DNA of 64,000 bases from Erythrophleum ivorense (Eukaryota > Streptophyta > Magnoliopsida > Fabales > Fabaceae), in contig JAIUCV010000022.1 of NCBI GenBank assembly GCA_026724425.1, forward strand, positions 10,448,303 to 10,512,302. Reading direction: 5' to 3'. The position numbers and the translations under genes were made by a program. How positions within the stretch are numbered: position 1 is the stretch's first letter; the number at the start of each line of letters is the position of its first letter. This document shows positions 14,153-25,312 of the stretch, piece after piece. Below the pieces are notes generated by a model. It ran no database searches. It worked only from the letters and a program-made list of their open reading frames with translations, and was not told the origin of the DNA.

Positions 14153-16266
14153 AATGATCTTTTCCACTTGGTCCACTTAGCATGTTAGAACATTGAAGAG
14201 GAGGGGATGGAATTCAAAGAATCCCAATAGCTCATCTCCCATTCAATCATACATAAAAGATGCAAACAAGTCTCATAAATGCATGTATGGTCATGTTGAT
14301 ATGTGCAAACATTCAAGAGGCATTTTTATCATTTGATAAAGTCATATATATCATATAAAGGCTTGCCAAGCAAGTGGATTGACCTCACCATATTTACTTA
14401 TGGTTTTTGGACTTGCCTCACCAATTCTTTAAGAGGTTTTCAGATTCAACCATACTTTTGGGAGACTCTTTACTTTGTCTGAACCAATCTTAAGGGTTCT
14501 TGGCCTTACCACACTCAAGCAAACCTAAGCATATGTCATAAACATCATATGAAAGCTAGAATACTTTTCATGGCTTAAAAATACACATACATACATTCAA
14601 AGATATGTAAAGCAAACAATCATGCATGAGAGAAAGAGGAGTGAGATACCTTGGATACAATTCACACTTTTTCTCTTAAATCCCAGCTCCCTCTTTCAGC
14701 TACACACACATAAAAGTGTAGGGATGATTTCTCTTAGCCTAAACACAATTTATGGAAGCCAATTAGGTTCATGGAATTAATTCTAAGGCCACACAACTTG
14801 CTTAGATACTATGTTGATTATGATTCTTGACTCCTTTTAAACCTCTTGGAGTCATCACACAATCAAAACTAAGAGCCTAACTACATGTTGCTTCTTTAGG
14901 TCATATTATAGAACATAAAGCACTAACTCACTTTCTATGGTTTCTAAATTTCTCCCAAGGCTTCCCCTCATATTCCTTCATCATATATGACTCAAAAATG
15001 GGCTTAGAGAAATTTAAAACTCTCCCTGGCTATGGTAACCCTTCTTGGCTGAGACAATGGAGCATAATGGATTCTATGGAGTTTTCTTTGTTTTCACAAG
15101 GGAAGATGCACATGGGGGAACTTCTAGGAATCTTAGAAACTCATTTAAACTCTTATTTAAGTATAGAAATCATTGTACAAAATAAGATTTTACAAGGGGC
15201 ACTTGAAACCCTAGAAATTGCATCTTGAAATTCCATAGTTTTTTGTTAATTCCTTTTGCATATTCTTAATCTTCACACCCTTTTTCCTTAGAATCACCTT
15301 TGGTTCTGCTTAAAAATCAAACCCTCCTAAGGTTTCTTAGATGATGCAAAAGGGAGAAGGGAGTGGAATAATGGTAGTAACCATGGGAGAAGAAATTACC
15401 GTATTTTCTTACTTTTTCTCACTTGAATCTTGCTTTCTCTAGGCTCCTCTCTTCAAATCCGAAATTGTCCCTTAATATCTCCCTTAAAACAGATTTGTGA
15501 ACTTCATTTTAATCAAAGAAAATAAAGGAGAATGGAGGAGAGGAGGTTTGGATGGAAGAAAGAATGAAAAACTACTAAGAAACCATACCTTAAGCCTTTG
15601 ATTTCTCCTTCTTCTTCTCTCCCTTTGGTGTGCCTAAACCTTAGCTTTCTTCTTTGAATTTGGGCTGAAAAATATGAGATTAAATGAAGGAGAGAGTGGA
15701 GCGCCTCCTATTTGTAGGTGGAGGAGAATGGCTCTTTCAAAAATTTCCATTTTACCCTTCATTCTTGGCATTTTTGTTTCTCATTCATTTTAGCTCCTTT
15801 TTTAAAACCTTCTTTTTCATTATAAAATTTAGGATCCAATTTAGTAAAATGCCTTTGGAATCACTCAAATTAGAGTTAAAACCTTCCTGAACGGATCCGT
15901 CAAAGTTTGGGTATACCGACATTAGAAAACATCCATCGGAGGGGATTTAACTGTCCCAGGGCTTCCCATGGTTTTTAGGGCCTTTGAGAATCCCAGAAAA
16001 CTCAAAAATTTTGTTTAAAAAGACCTCTTGTGGGAATTCTAAAAATTTCTCAAATTTACGAAAATACCATTATGTTTCGTAAGATTTTCATCAAAATTTG
16101 TTTCTTCATTCTAGCTCCATTTTTCCTTCTATTTGAGGTTATAATTCTCATTTTTAGGAGCCTAAAATGTTACTTAAATTTTTTAGGATCTTAACTAATT
16201 CATTTCAAGGGACTTGCTTTGAAAACTTGCCATTTTCTATCGTTTAACGAAAAACAAGACGTTACA

Positions 16267-16280
16267 ATTCTCCCTCCTTT
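16267..16280 (-). promoter_or_regulatory. Polypurine tract of Tekay element 1
   Basis: Read on the minus strand it is AAAGGAGGGAGAAT, directly before the first base of the 3' LTR. It would prime plus-strand DNA synthesis in reverse transcription. Element 2 of this family has a close copy at 42,538-42,552. Confidence 0.85.
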
Positions 16281-16315
16281 AAAAAATTTCATCCTCAAAA
16301 TTTAGATAACATACC

Positions 16316-16530
16316 TCATGGGAAGAGTTTTGGATATTTCTTTCTCATATGTTCCTCTAGTTCCTAGGTAGCCTCTTCTGGAGATAACCCCTTCCAAACC
16401 ACTTTCACCAATGGTATCGTCTTATTTCGTAACTGCTTGAGTCTAACATCCACGATCCGATTTGGTAATACTATATATGATAGATTATCCTACAACTGCA
16501 CATTCTTATATTCTATGACATGTGAGGGGT
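16316..16530 (-). pseudogene. Chromodomain at the integrase C-terminus, Tekay element 1
   Basis: Reading the minus strand gives VVLPNRI-type residues, then LRNKTIPLVKVVWKG, then LSPEEAT, a stop, and ELEEHMRKKYPKLF. This is the usual chromodomain tail of Tekay integrases, which in the family is thought to steer integration to heterochromatin. The core tryptophan after EEAT is a TAG stop here, while element 2 (near 42,640) keeps TGG, so this is a private G-to-A change. It directly precedes the polypurine tract. Confidence 0.8.
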
Positions 16531-16549
16531 CGGGCTGGTACTTTTTAAG

Positions 16550-17600
16550 CTAGGAAACATGGAATACGTTGTGTACTTGGCTTAGGTTTGGGGGAAGGGC
16601 TAGTCTGTAAGCAACAAGTCTTACTTTATCAAGAATTTGGAAAGGACCTATGTACTTTGGACTAAGCTTTTTACTTTTAATGGACCGACCTATCACTGTG
16701 ATTGGAGACACTCTAATGAAAACATGGTATCCAATCTCAAACTCTAACGGTAGTCTACATTTATCTGCATAATTTTTCTGTCTACTCTAGGCCTTCAGAA
16801 GTTCTTTCTAATGGTTTCTATTTGTCTAGAAATCAAGTCCACTAAGTCTGGGCCTATAAGGCCCCGTTCTCCTAGCTCAACCCAACACATCAGAGACCTA
16901 CAATTCCTCCCATACAATGCCTCATACGGTGCCATCTGTATGCTTGTATGATAGTTATTATTATAGGAAAACTTCACTAGAGACAAGTATATATCTCAGT
17001 TTTTTTTTATTTCTAACACACACGCCCTCAACATGTCCTCTAGGGTTTGGATGGTTCTTTTTGTTTATCCATCCTTCTGTGAATGATAAGCTGCACTAAA
17101 TCTGAGTATAGTACCTAGAGCATCCTGTAATAATCTCTAGAAATTCAATGTGAATCTAGGATCTCTATTTGACACTATGCTCCTAGGCGTACCATGCAAT
17201 CTAACTATCTCCCTGATATACAGCTGGGCTAACTTTGTTAACCTATCCACTATTACCCATGTTGCATCATGCCCCCGATGATGTCCTGGGTAAACCCATA
17301 ACAAAATCCATTGCTATACTATCACATTTTCACTCTGAGATATCTATGGGCTAAAGTAACCCAGCTGGCTTCTGGTGTTCTATTTTCACTCTTTGGCATA
17401 CTAAACATCTGGAGCCATACTCTGCTATGTTTGCTTTTATTCCAGGCCACCAGAACATTTTCTTTAAATCCTGGTACATTTTATTACTGACCGAATGAAT
17501 AGTGTACTTGCTTTTATGTGCCTCATTTAATATTTTCTCTCTAATTTCTGTATTTCTAAGCACATATAGCCTATCTCTGTATCTCACGATATCATCCTCA
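16550..17600 (-). pseudogene. Integrase remnant, Tekay element 1
   Basis: The domain runs from high to low coordinates. The zinc-binding part at 17,351-17,587 has an EAH...IHSVSNKMYQDLKKMFWWPG block and a CLVCQ pair. The catalytic core follows: AMDFVMGLPRT near 17,290-17,320, VSNRDPRFT near 17,170, and RTIQTLEDML near 17,040-17,065, giving the D, D and E of the DDE triad. Next come an EALYGRNCRS block (16,795-16,986) and a KYIGPFQI GPY/F motif near 16,630-16,660. There are several stops, for example at 17,137-17,139 and 16,550-16,552, and a CAA-to-TAA near 17,068. It cannot make a working enzyme. Confidence 0.88.
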
Positions 17601-17619
17601 GACAGATTGAACTCCTAAA

Positions 17620-18385
17620 TGCTACCTTAGGCTATCTGGGTTCTAATTTTACTTACATGGTCATCTATCTGCTGGGCCTCTCTTATCTGATCCCTTAGAT
17701 CATTTTTTATTTGGATTTCACTCATTAATAATTTCCCTAAATACACCTCACAGGAGAGACCCATATCTCTGAATCTCTCAATCAATTCCTGCTCTCGGAT
17801 CATTATACAGGTCATGTGTATGAATTTTCTACTTAGGGCATCAAGTACCATATTAGCCTTACCAGGATGATATTTCAATGTGAAATCATAGTCTTTCAAA
17901 AATTGTAACCATCTTGGCTGTCTCATATTCAACTCCTTCTATTCAAATAAATATTTAAGGCCCTTGTAGTTGTTGTAAATTTCTATGGCTGCCCCATACA
18001 AGTAGTGTCTCCATATTTTTGAAGTAAACAACACTGTAGCTAACTGTAGGTCATGTGTAAGGTAGTTTTTCTCATGAGGTTTCAACTGTCTAGAAGCATA
18101 AGCCACCACTTGCCCTTTCTACATAAGCACACATCCTAAACCTTTATTAGAAGCATCACTATAGATTACGAAAGTTTCTCTAGGGTCAGGGAGTACTAAA
18201 ACTAGAGCCGTGGTTAACTTGTGCTTCAACTCCTGAAAACTACTCTCATATTTCTCATTCCACACAAATGACACATTCTTTCTAGTAAGCTGGGTCAGTG
18301 GCATCGCTATCTGAGAAAAGCCTTGAATGAACCTCTTATAATAACCTACTAAACCTAGGAAGCTCTTAATCTCTGTCACTGTCCT
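17620..18385 (-). pseudogene. RNase H remnant, Tekay element 1
   Basis: From high to low: the connection region MTEIKSFLGLVGYYKRFIQGFSQIA, then an IYSDASNKGLGCVLM block that holds the first catalytic aspartate, then KGQVVAYASRQLKPHEKNY, a LATVLF segment, and NMRQPRWLQFLKDYDFTLKYHPGKAN followed by DALSRK. These are the standard Ty3/Gypsy RNase H blocks, which degrade the RNA template during reverse transcription. Stops interrupt it: TAG replaces Q after VLM (element 2 keeps CAG there) and again at 17,939-17,941 before KELNMRQ. Confidence 0.88.
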
Positions 18386-19060
18386 AGGTCTCTCCTACTG
18401 TAACACTGCTTTTACTTTGTGGGGATCTACTGCGACCCCTGCTTGGGAGATCACATGACCTAGAAACTAGATTTCAGTGAGGCAAAACTCACATTTACTA
18501 AGTTTAGCATACAATTATCTCTCTCTCAGGGTCTCTAAGGCTAATCTCAGGCGTTGTTCATGTTCCTCTCTACTTTTTGAGTAGATGAGGATGTCATCTA
18601 TGAAGACAACTACAAATCTATCTAAGTATGGCCTGAAGACTTGGTTCATGTAATCCATGAATACTGCAAGTGCATTCATCAACACGAAGGGCATAACTAA
18701 AAATTCATAATACCCGTATCTAGTTCTAAAAGTTATTTTGGGAATATCCTCAGCCTTTATTCTAAGTTGATGATATCCCGACCTGAGGTCTATCTTAGAG
18801 AAAACTGATGCTCCTACTAACTGATCTAGGAGGTCATCTATGCGAGGGAGAGGGTACTTATTTTTAATGGTTATCTTATTGAGTTTCCAATAATCTATAC
18901 ATAATCTAAGGCTCTCGTCTTTCTTCTTTAAGAATAGGATTGGAGCTCCCTGCGACAAGACACTGGGTCTGATAAAACCCTTCTCTAAGAGCTCTTCTAT
19001 CTATTTTTTAAGCTCAGCTAGCTTAGTGGGAGCCATCTTATACGGAGCCTTAGACACTGA
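18386..19060 (-). pseudogene. Reverse transcriptase remnant, Tekay element 1
   Basis: The longest undisturbed stretch is 18,515-18,958, 147 codons: GAPILFLKKKDESLRLCIDYWKLN, KYPLPRIDDLLDQL, FSKIDLRSGYHQL, a TRYGYYEFLVMPF block and the catalytic FIDDILIYS near 18,592-18,603. Both aspartates of the active site are intact. Upstream is APYKMAPTKLAELKK, a TAG at 19,001-19,003, and IEELLEKGFIRPS. The family reading is clear, but stops on both sides isolate the open piece. Confidence 0.92.
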
Positions 19061-19159
19061 ACCTGCCCTAGGTACAATGTCGATAGGAAACTCTACCTCT
19101 CTCTCTAGGGATAGTCCACTAATCTCTCTAAGGAATACCTTTGGGAACTTTCTCACTAA

Positions 19160-19893
19160 TTTATCCACCTCTCATAATCATGTCTCTGTAAATAGGAGGA
19201 GTTTCGAGAGAGCTTTACAAATTTCGCTACATATTGGTCCACGGACATCCCCTCAATCTATTTCAAGAGAATAAATTTTGATTCCCTTTTATCCCAAACT
19301 GAGCTGGGAAATATTTCTCGTGGAATACCTGGCGGAATGCCTCCCACATAATTGAAAGGTTCCTCACCCTCAGAATAGGCTCTGTGCCCTTCCACTAGTA
19401 ATCTGCTTCTTTTTGTAACTGGAAAATAGACATCTTGTCTTTCTGCTCAGACGTACACTCTATCACCTCGAAAATCTTTTCTAACTGCATAATACAGGCC
19501 TCGAATTTTTCTTAAATTCATCTCACCATCAAAGGTGGGAGGTTCGAACTTTCAAAACTGAGTAATAATCTTTCTGGTTGAGGGCTGCTACTGAGCTAGA
19601 GGCGTCTGAGCTGGTGGAATAAGGGCAACCATCTGTATGTGTGGTTGTGGATCTAAGTGAGTCGCCCCTGAGTGCTCAAGATGATCTGAGTGGTGAGGTG
19701 GCTGTGGAGTAGTAGGTGTAAGGCCCTGGCTATCTCTCTTAATAAGTCATTCCTGTAACGGCATGATAACAGCCTGTTGCTAATCTAGGCGAGCCATAAT
19801 AGACTGTAGGGCTCCAGCAACCAAATCACTAGGCCTCTCTCTATCATCAGCATGAGCCTCTCTAGAGGGCCGACCTCTCCTAGTATTTACCAT
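19160..19893 (-). pseudogene. gag remnant, Tekay element 1 (protease and zinc knuckles deleted)
   Basis: The start codon is at 19,891-19,893 on the minus strand, beginning MVNTRRGRPSREAHADD; element 2 has the matching start MVNTKRGQPSRE. An early stop (TAG at 19,780-19,782) follows LD. The rest is a proline- and glutamine-rich stretch and part of the capsid-like region. Near 19,160 the sequence jumps straight to the residues upstream of the reverse transcriptase. Compared with element 2 (45,477 to about 46,445), about 970 bp holding the CCHC knuckles and the protease are missing. Confidence 0.8.
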
Positions 19894-20039
19894 CTTACTA
19901 AAACATCATATCAAACTTTAATCATGAAAAAGGGAACACTTCCACCATCAACACACTCAATTCATCGATAAACAAGTTCATATACATCTAGGCAACTCAT
20001 AAACACAAGCCACAACCCACATCAAGAGCCTAAACCTTT

Positions 20040-20051
20040 GGTCTGATACCA
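20040..20051 (-). promoter_or_regulatory. Primer-binding site of Tekay element 1 (initiator Met tRNA)
   Basis: The minus strand reads TGGTATCAGACC, four bases after the LTR end. It matches the complement of the plant initiator methionine tRNA 3' end (TGGTATCAGAGC) at 11 of 12 bases. Confidence 0.85.
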
Positions 20052-20055
20052 AAAA

Positions 20056-23000
20056 TGTAACACCATAATTTATAGCTCATTTCATGCCTTTAAATAACTC
20101 ATTTCTAAGAATTATAAAAAATCTCAACGAAAAAGGTATTAAAATAATGACTATTTTTGCATTGTGTCGTGTATAAAAATTCCAATCGATATCACGTGGA
20201 CCATGTGAGCTCATACATCATATTCTCATATTTAATTACATGATTACAACTCATTTTCATCATCAAAAGTGGTCTACATCTCATGGAAAATCATAGGGAA
20301 GCATAAAATACATGTATATATATTTCGGCCAAATCTTCCCCATATTTGTCACCAATTTTAAAAAATCATAACTAATTCTAAAAAAATTTAAATCATAAAT
20401 TCTTAGATATTCTAGAAATCTACACATGTCTAATTCATGATAAAAATATATCCAGACCATAACATCCAACACAGAGGACGTTTGACATTTAAAATAATCA
20501 AGAGGTCAGGCTATCCACTGGTACTGTCACAAAATTCTGCAGCAAACTTCAAAACTGTCCAATTAATTCCACAAAAATCCAATTCATGCAAATGATACGA
20601 TATAGAAATATATGGATGTTATATATAGGGAAAAAATAACTCCATACCAGTTCAGGCATGTCCAGACCTCGAAACCCAATCAAACAGTAACAGAGGTCAA
20701 GTGGAGCACCTGGTACTAGATATATTCTTTGAAAATATATATCTCCCTCTCTAGACATCCAAATGAGGTGATTCTAGTTGACAAAAGTCGCTAGAAATGT
20801 CTAGTTTCTTTGTATAAAATTTCATGGCCATTGAACATCATTTGGGCCACGTGTGACAGATTTCATTTTCGAATTTGAGTGAACAGTGACATGACCAAAA
20901 CCAGAAATTTTGCCAACTTCGAAAATTTATCAAATATTTTCTAGACCTCTAAAAATTATGTTATTTAGCTTCCCAAACTTTTAACAAGATCTAATTCATG
21001 CTAAATCTTAGATCAAGAAAAGCTCATTTGGATAAAAAATAACATAGGGATCCATTATGGTCAATTTTTGCTTTATATAGGGTACCAAAATGTCCAATGG
21101 CTTTTCTTGGGGTTGGCACCTCTTGGGCAAGTCCAAAAACATAATTAGGACTTGTGTGAGCTGCCAAAAGGTCTCAAACCTCCTACATCTCATTTTGGCT
21201 ATGGCACTTGTAATTATACACAATTACATAAACTCATTCAAGAAGCCACATTGTCATAACATACTCAAATTACATTCTAGTAATCACATAGTATATTCCC
21301 CCATTTATACATGACATGTTATCATAATTACATGTGCTCATAACATCATAATACATATACATCCATTGCCATTTGTATGGCCTTAAAATAGAAAAATTCA
21401 AGCACTTTTATGTCATCTTCTCATCTTCAAGGTAGTTGGCTTCCATTACCTTATCCACTTGGTCCACCTAGCATGTTAGAACATTGAAGAGGAGGGGTGA
21501 GATTCAAAGAATCCCAATAACTCATCTCCCATTCAATCATACATAAAAGATGCAAACAAGTCTCATAAATGTATGTATGGTCATGTTAACATGTGCAAAC
21601 ATTCAAAGGCATTTTCATTATTTGAGAAAGTCATACATAGTATATAAAGGCTTGCCAAGCAAGTGGATTGGCCTCACCCATTCACTTGTAGTTTTTGGAC
21701 TTGCCTCACCAATTCTTTAAGAGGTTCTTGGACTCAATCATACTTTTGGGATATTCTTTACTTTGTCTCAACCAATCTTAAGGGTTCTTAGCCCTCACTA
21801 CACTCAAGTAACCCAAGCACACATCATATGAAAGCATATTGTAACATCATGGCACTATAGAGTAAAAGTCATGCTAGAATACTTTTCATGGCTTAAAAAT
21901 ACACATACACAGATTCAAAGACAAGTAAAGCAAACAATCATGCATGAGAGAAGGAGGAGTGAGCTACCTTGGATATAATTACACACTTTTTCTCTTGAAT
22001 CCAAGCTCCCTCTTTCAGCCACACACACATAAAAGTGTGGAGATAATTTCTCTTGGCCTAAACATAATTTATGGAAGCCAATTAGGTTCATGGAATTAAT
22101 TCTAAGGCCACACAACTTGCTTAGATACTAGGTTAACCTATAAACCTCATTCTGGTTCCATAAATGCACCTAAATAAAGCAACACCTCTCAAATAAATTC
22201 TAGGCTCCATTATTTCCTTTTAAATATGATTCCTGACTCCTTTAAGCCTCTTGGAGTGATCACACAATCAAAACCAAGAGCCTAACTACATGTTGTTTCT
22301 TTAGGTCATATTATGGAACATAAAGCACCAATCACTTTCTATGGTTTCTAAATTTCTCCCAAGGCTTCCCCTCATATTCCTTTATCATATATGACTCAAA
22401 AATGGATTTAGAAAAATTTAAAACTCTCCCTAGCTATGGTAACCCTTCTTGGCCGAGACAATGGAGCATAATGGGTTCCATAGAGTTTTCTTTGTTTTCC
22501 TCAAGGAAGATGCATATGGGGGAGCTTCTAGGAATCTTAGAAACTCATTTTAAAATCTTATTTAAGCATAGAAATTATTGTACAAAATTAGATTTTATAA
22601 AGTGCACTTGAAACCCTGGAAATTGCATCTTGAAATTCCATGGTATTTTGTTAATTCTTTTTGCATATTCTTAATTTTCACACCCTTTTTCCTTAGAATC
22701 ATCCTTGGTTCTACCTAAAAATCAAACCTTCCTAGGGTTTCTTAGGTAAGGAGAAATGGAGAAGGGAGCAGAACAAAAGGTAGCAACCATAGGAGAATAA
22801 ATTACCTTATTTTCTTATTTTTTTCTCACTTGAATCTTGCTTTCTCTAGGCTCCTCTCTTCAAATCCGAAATTACCCCTTAATATCTCCCTTAAAGTAGA
22901 TTTATAAACTTCATTTTAATCAAAGGAAACAAAGGAGAATGGATGAGTGGAGGTTTGGATGAAAGAAAGCATGAAAACCTACCAAGAAACCATACCTTAA

Positions 23001-23668
23001 GCCTTTGATTTCTCCTTCTTCTTCTCTCCTTTTGGGCACCTAAACCCTAGCTTTCTTCTCTAAATTTGGGCTGAAAAATATGAGACTGAATGATGGAGAG
23101 AGTGGGGCACCTCCTATTTATAGGCAGAAGAGAATGGCTTTTTTAAAAATTCTCATTTTGCCCATCGTTCTTGGCATTTTCATTTCTTATTCATTTTAGC
23201 TCCTTTTTTAGAACTGTCTTTTCCATTATAAAATTTACGTTCCCAATTTAGTAAAATGTCTTTGGAATCATTCAAATCAGAGCTAAAACCTTCTTGAACG
23301 GATCTATCAAAGTTTGGGTACACTAACGTTGAAAACGTCCACTTGAGGGGATTTAACTGTCCCGAGGCTTCTCATGGGTTTCAGGGCCTCTGAGAATCCC
23401 AAAAATTTAAAAATTTTATTTAAAAAGCCCTCCGATGTGAATTCCAAAATTGCTCAAAATTACGAAAATGCTATTATGTTTCATAAAACTGTAGTCAAAA
23501 TTTGTTTCTTCATTCTAACTCTATTTTTCCTTCTATCTGAGGATAGGATTCTCATATTTAGGAGTCTAGAATATTACTCAAATTTTTGGGACCTTAACTA
23601 ATTCATTTTAGAGACTTGCTTTGAAAATGTGTCCATTTTTGTCGTTTAACAAAAAATCGAACGTTACA
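20056..23668 (-). repeat. 5' LTR of Tekay element 1 (3.6 kb, uninterrupted)
   Basis: On the plus strand it runs from TGTAACACCATAATTTATAGC to AATCGAACGTTACA. It is the least damaged long LTR in the window, so it is the best reference copy of the family. It carries the hairpin GATTCAAAGAATC at 21,501-21,513 and a minus-strand TATA-like CTATAAATAGG near 23,114-23,123. No convincing reading frame. Confidence 0.9.
23114..23123 (-). promoter_or_regulatory. TATA-like box of the 5' LTR, Tekay element 1
   Basis: The minus strand reads CTATAAATAG before GGTGCCCC, at the same LTR offset as in the plus-oriented copies. As this is the 5' LTR it is the probable promoter of the element. Confidence 0.5.
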
Positions 23669-25312
23669 CAAAATTCACAAGTAAATGGGTGAGGCCAATC
23701 CACTTACTTGCCAAGCCTATGTATGCTATGTATAATTTTTTCAAATGCCAAGAATGCTTTTTGAATGATTACACATATCCATATGCCCATACAAGCAATT
23801 TGTAAGACTTGTTTCGCATGCTTTTCATATGATTGAATAGAAGATGAGCTATTGAGATTCCTTGAATCTCATGCCTTCCTCTCCAATGATCTAACATGTT
23901 AGGTGGACTAAGAGATCAAGGTAATAGAAGCCAATCCCTTGAAGATGAGAGTATGACATCCAAGTTCATGATTTTAGCTTTTTTAAGGCATACAAGTGGC
24001 ATATGTTGTAATCTAATGTTGTATATGACCAATGATCTCATAAGCATATGTAAATTATATTAATATATCATGTATGAATCAGAGCTAAAGTTATATGTAT
24101 GGATATGCACATTTTGGTTATGTAATGGCAAATTGCATTATGGAAATATGTGTATAAATGAAGGTAGAGTAGCCAAAATGAGATGAATACAGGTTTGGGA
24201 CCACTTGCGGCAGCTCATACAAGTCATAATCATGGTTTTAGACTTGCCCAAGAGGTACCAAATACCAAGGAAAGCCATTTGGATATTTTGGTATCCTATA
24301 TGGAGCTAAAATTGACCATAATGGATCCATATGTTACTTTTTATCCAAATGAGCTCTTCTTGATCTGAGATTTGGCATGCAATTATAGCTTGTTGAGAGC
24401 TTTTTGGGAAGATAAATAACATAATTTTTTGAGGTCTACAGAATATGTGATGAATTTTCAAAGTTGAAAAAAATTCTGGCTTTAGTCTGATAGACTGTTC
24501 ACTTGGTCTGAAAATGATTTCTATTATACAGGGCTCAAATGATGTCCAATTGTCACAAAAATTTTACTAGACATTCCCAATAACTTGTGTCAACTAGAAG
24601 CACCCCATTTGGATTCCTATAGAGGGAGATATGAATTTTTAAAGATTCTGTCTAGTATCAAGAGCTCTAACTGACCTCAGGTATTGTTTGATTGAGTTTC
24701 AAGGTCTAGGTGTGCTTGAACTGGTCTGGAATTATTTTTACCCTCTAGCTCACATCTGCAGTTTTCTAGATTGGTATCAATTGCATAGATTGGATTTTTT
24801 TGAAATTAATTGGATATTTTTGAAATTTGATATAGAATTTTATGACAGCACCAGTGAATAGCCAAACCTCTAGACCATATCGAATGTGAAAATCTTCTGT
24901 GTTGTGTTTCATGGTTTGGACACATTTTTAGAATAAATTAGACATGTGTAGCTTTTTAGAATGGCCAAGAATGGATAATTTCAAATTTTCTAGAATTAGT
25001 TATAATTTTCCAAATTTGTGACAGAAATGAGGAAAATCTGGCCGAAAATATATATATGTCTTTTATGTTTCCCTTTGGTTTCCATGAGATTTTGGTCACT
25101 TTTAATGATGGAAATGAGTTGTATTTGTGTAATTAAATATGAAAATAGGATACATGAGCTTATATGGTGAACATGACACTGAATGAAATTTTCATACGCG
25201 ACATAATGCTAAAATATTCACTTTTAATGCTATTTTTCTTTGCCTCTTCGTGAAATACTTAGCATGAAACATAAGAATGGTATGATTAAGGCTAAGAAAT
25301 TATGGTGTTACA

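Larger units (their letters stand above)
9052..16266 (-). repeat. 3' LTR of Tekay element 1, split by solo LTR D
   Basis: On the plus strand it runs from TGTAACACCATAG (9,052) to GACGTTACA (16,266). Without solo LTR D (10,415-14,152 plus one duplicated pentamer) it is about 3.47 kb, against 3.61 kb for its partner at 20,056-23,668. Part of the difference is a deletion of roughly 90 bp near 14,814. The hairpin here (14,209-14,224) has a G-to-A change but keeps the same arms. Confidence 0.88.
9052..23668 (-). mobile_element. Tekay/Del-type chromovirus, element 1 (decayed, both LTRs present)
   Basis: Ty3/Gypsy retrotransposon read on the minus strand: 5' LTR 20,056-23,668, primer site 20,040-20,051, gag, reverse transcriptase, RNase H, integrase with chromodomain, polypurine tract 16,267-16,280, 3' LTR 9,052-16,266 (split by solo LTR D). 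Target duplications CTAAA (9,047-9,051) and CAAAA (23,669-23,673) differ at one base. The initiator-Met primer site, very long LTRs and chromodomain point to the Tekay/Del lineage. The coding region carries many stops, and about 1 kb covering the gag zinc knuckles and protease is deleted near 19,160, so it cannot be autonomous. Confidence 0.92.
7004..25312 (+). mobile_element. Solo LTR B of Tekay family 1, split by a nested Tekay element
   Basis: It starts TGTAACATTTGATTCTCC at 7,004 and ends ATTATGGTGTTACA at 25,312. The target duplication is exact: TTTAT at 6,999-7,003 and at 25,313-25,317. The LTR itself occupies 7,004-9,051 and 23,674-25,312, about 3.69 kb in total, the same length as copies A, C and D. 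Between lies the 14.6-kb minus-strand Tekay element at 9,052-23,668. The join across the insertion (AGTCTAAA then TTCACAAG) reproduces the uninterrupted sequence in copy C near 35,430. A hairpin (GAGATTCCTTGAATCTC) is at 23,855-23,870. Confidence 0.9.
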
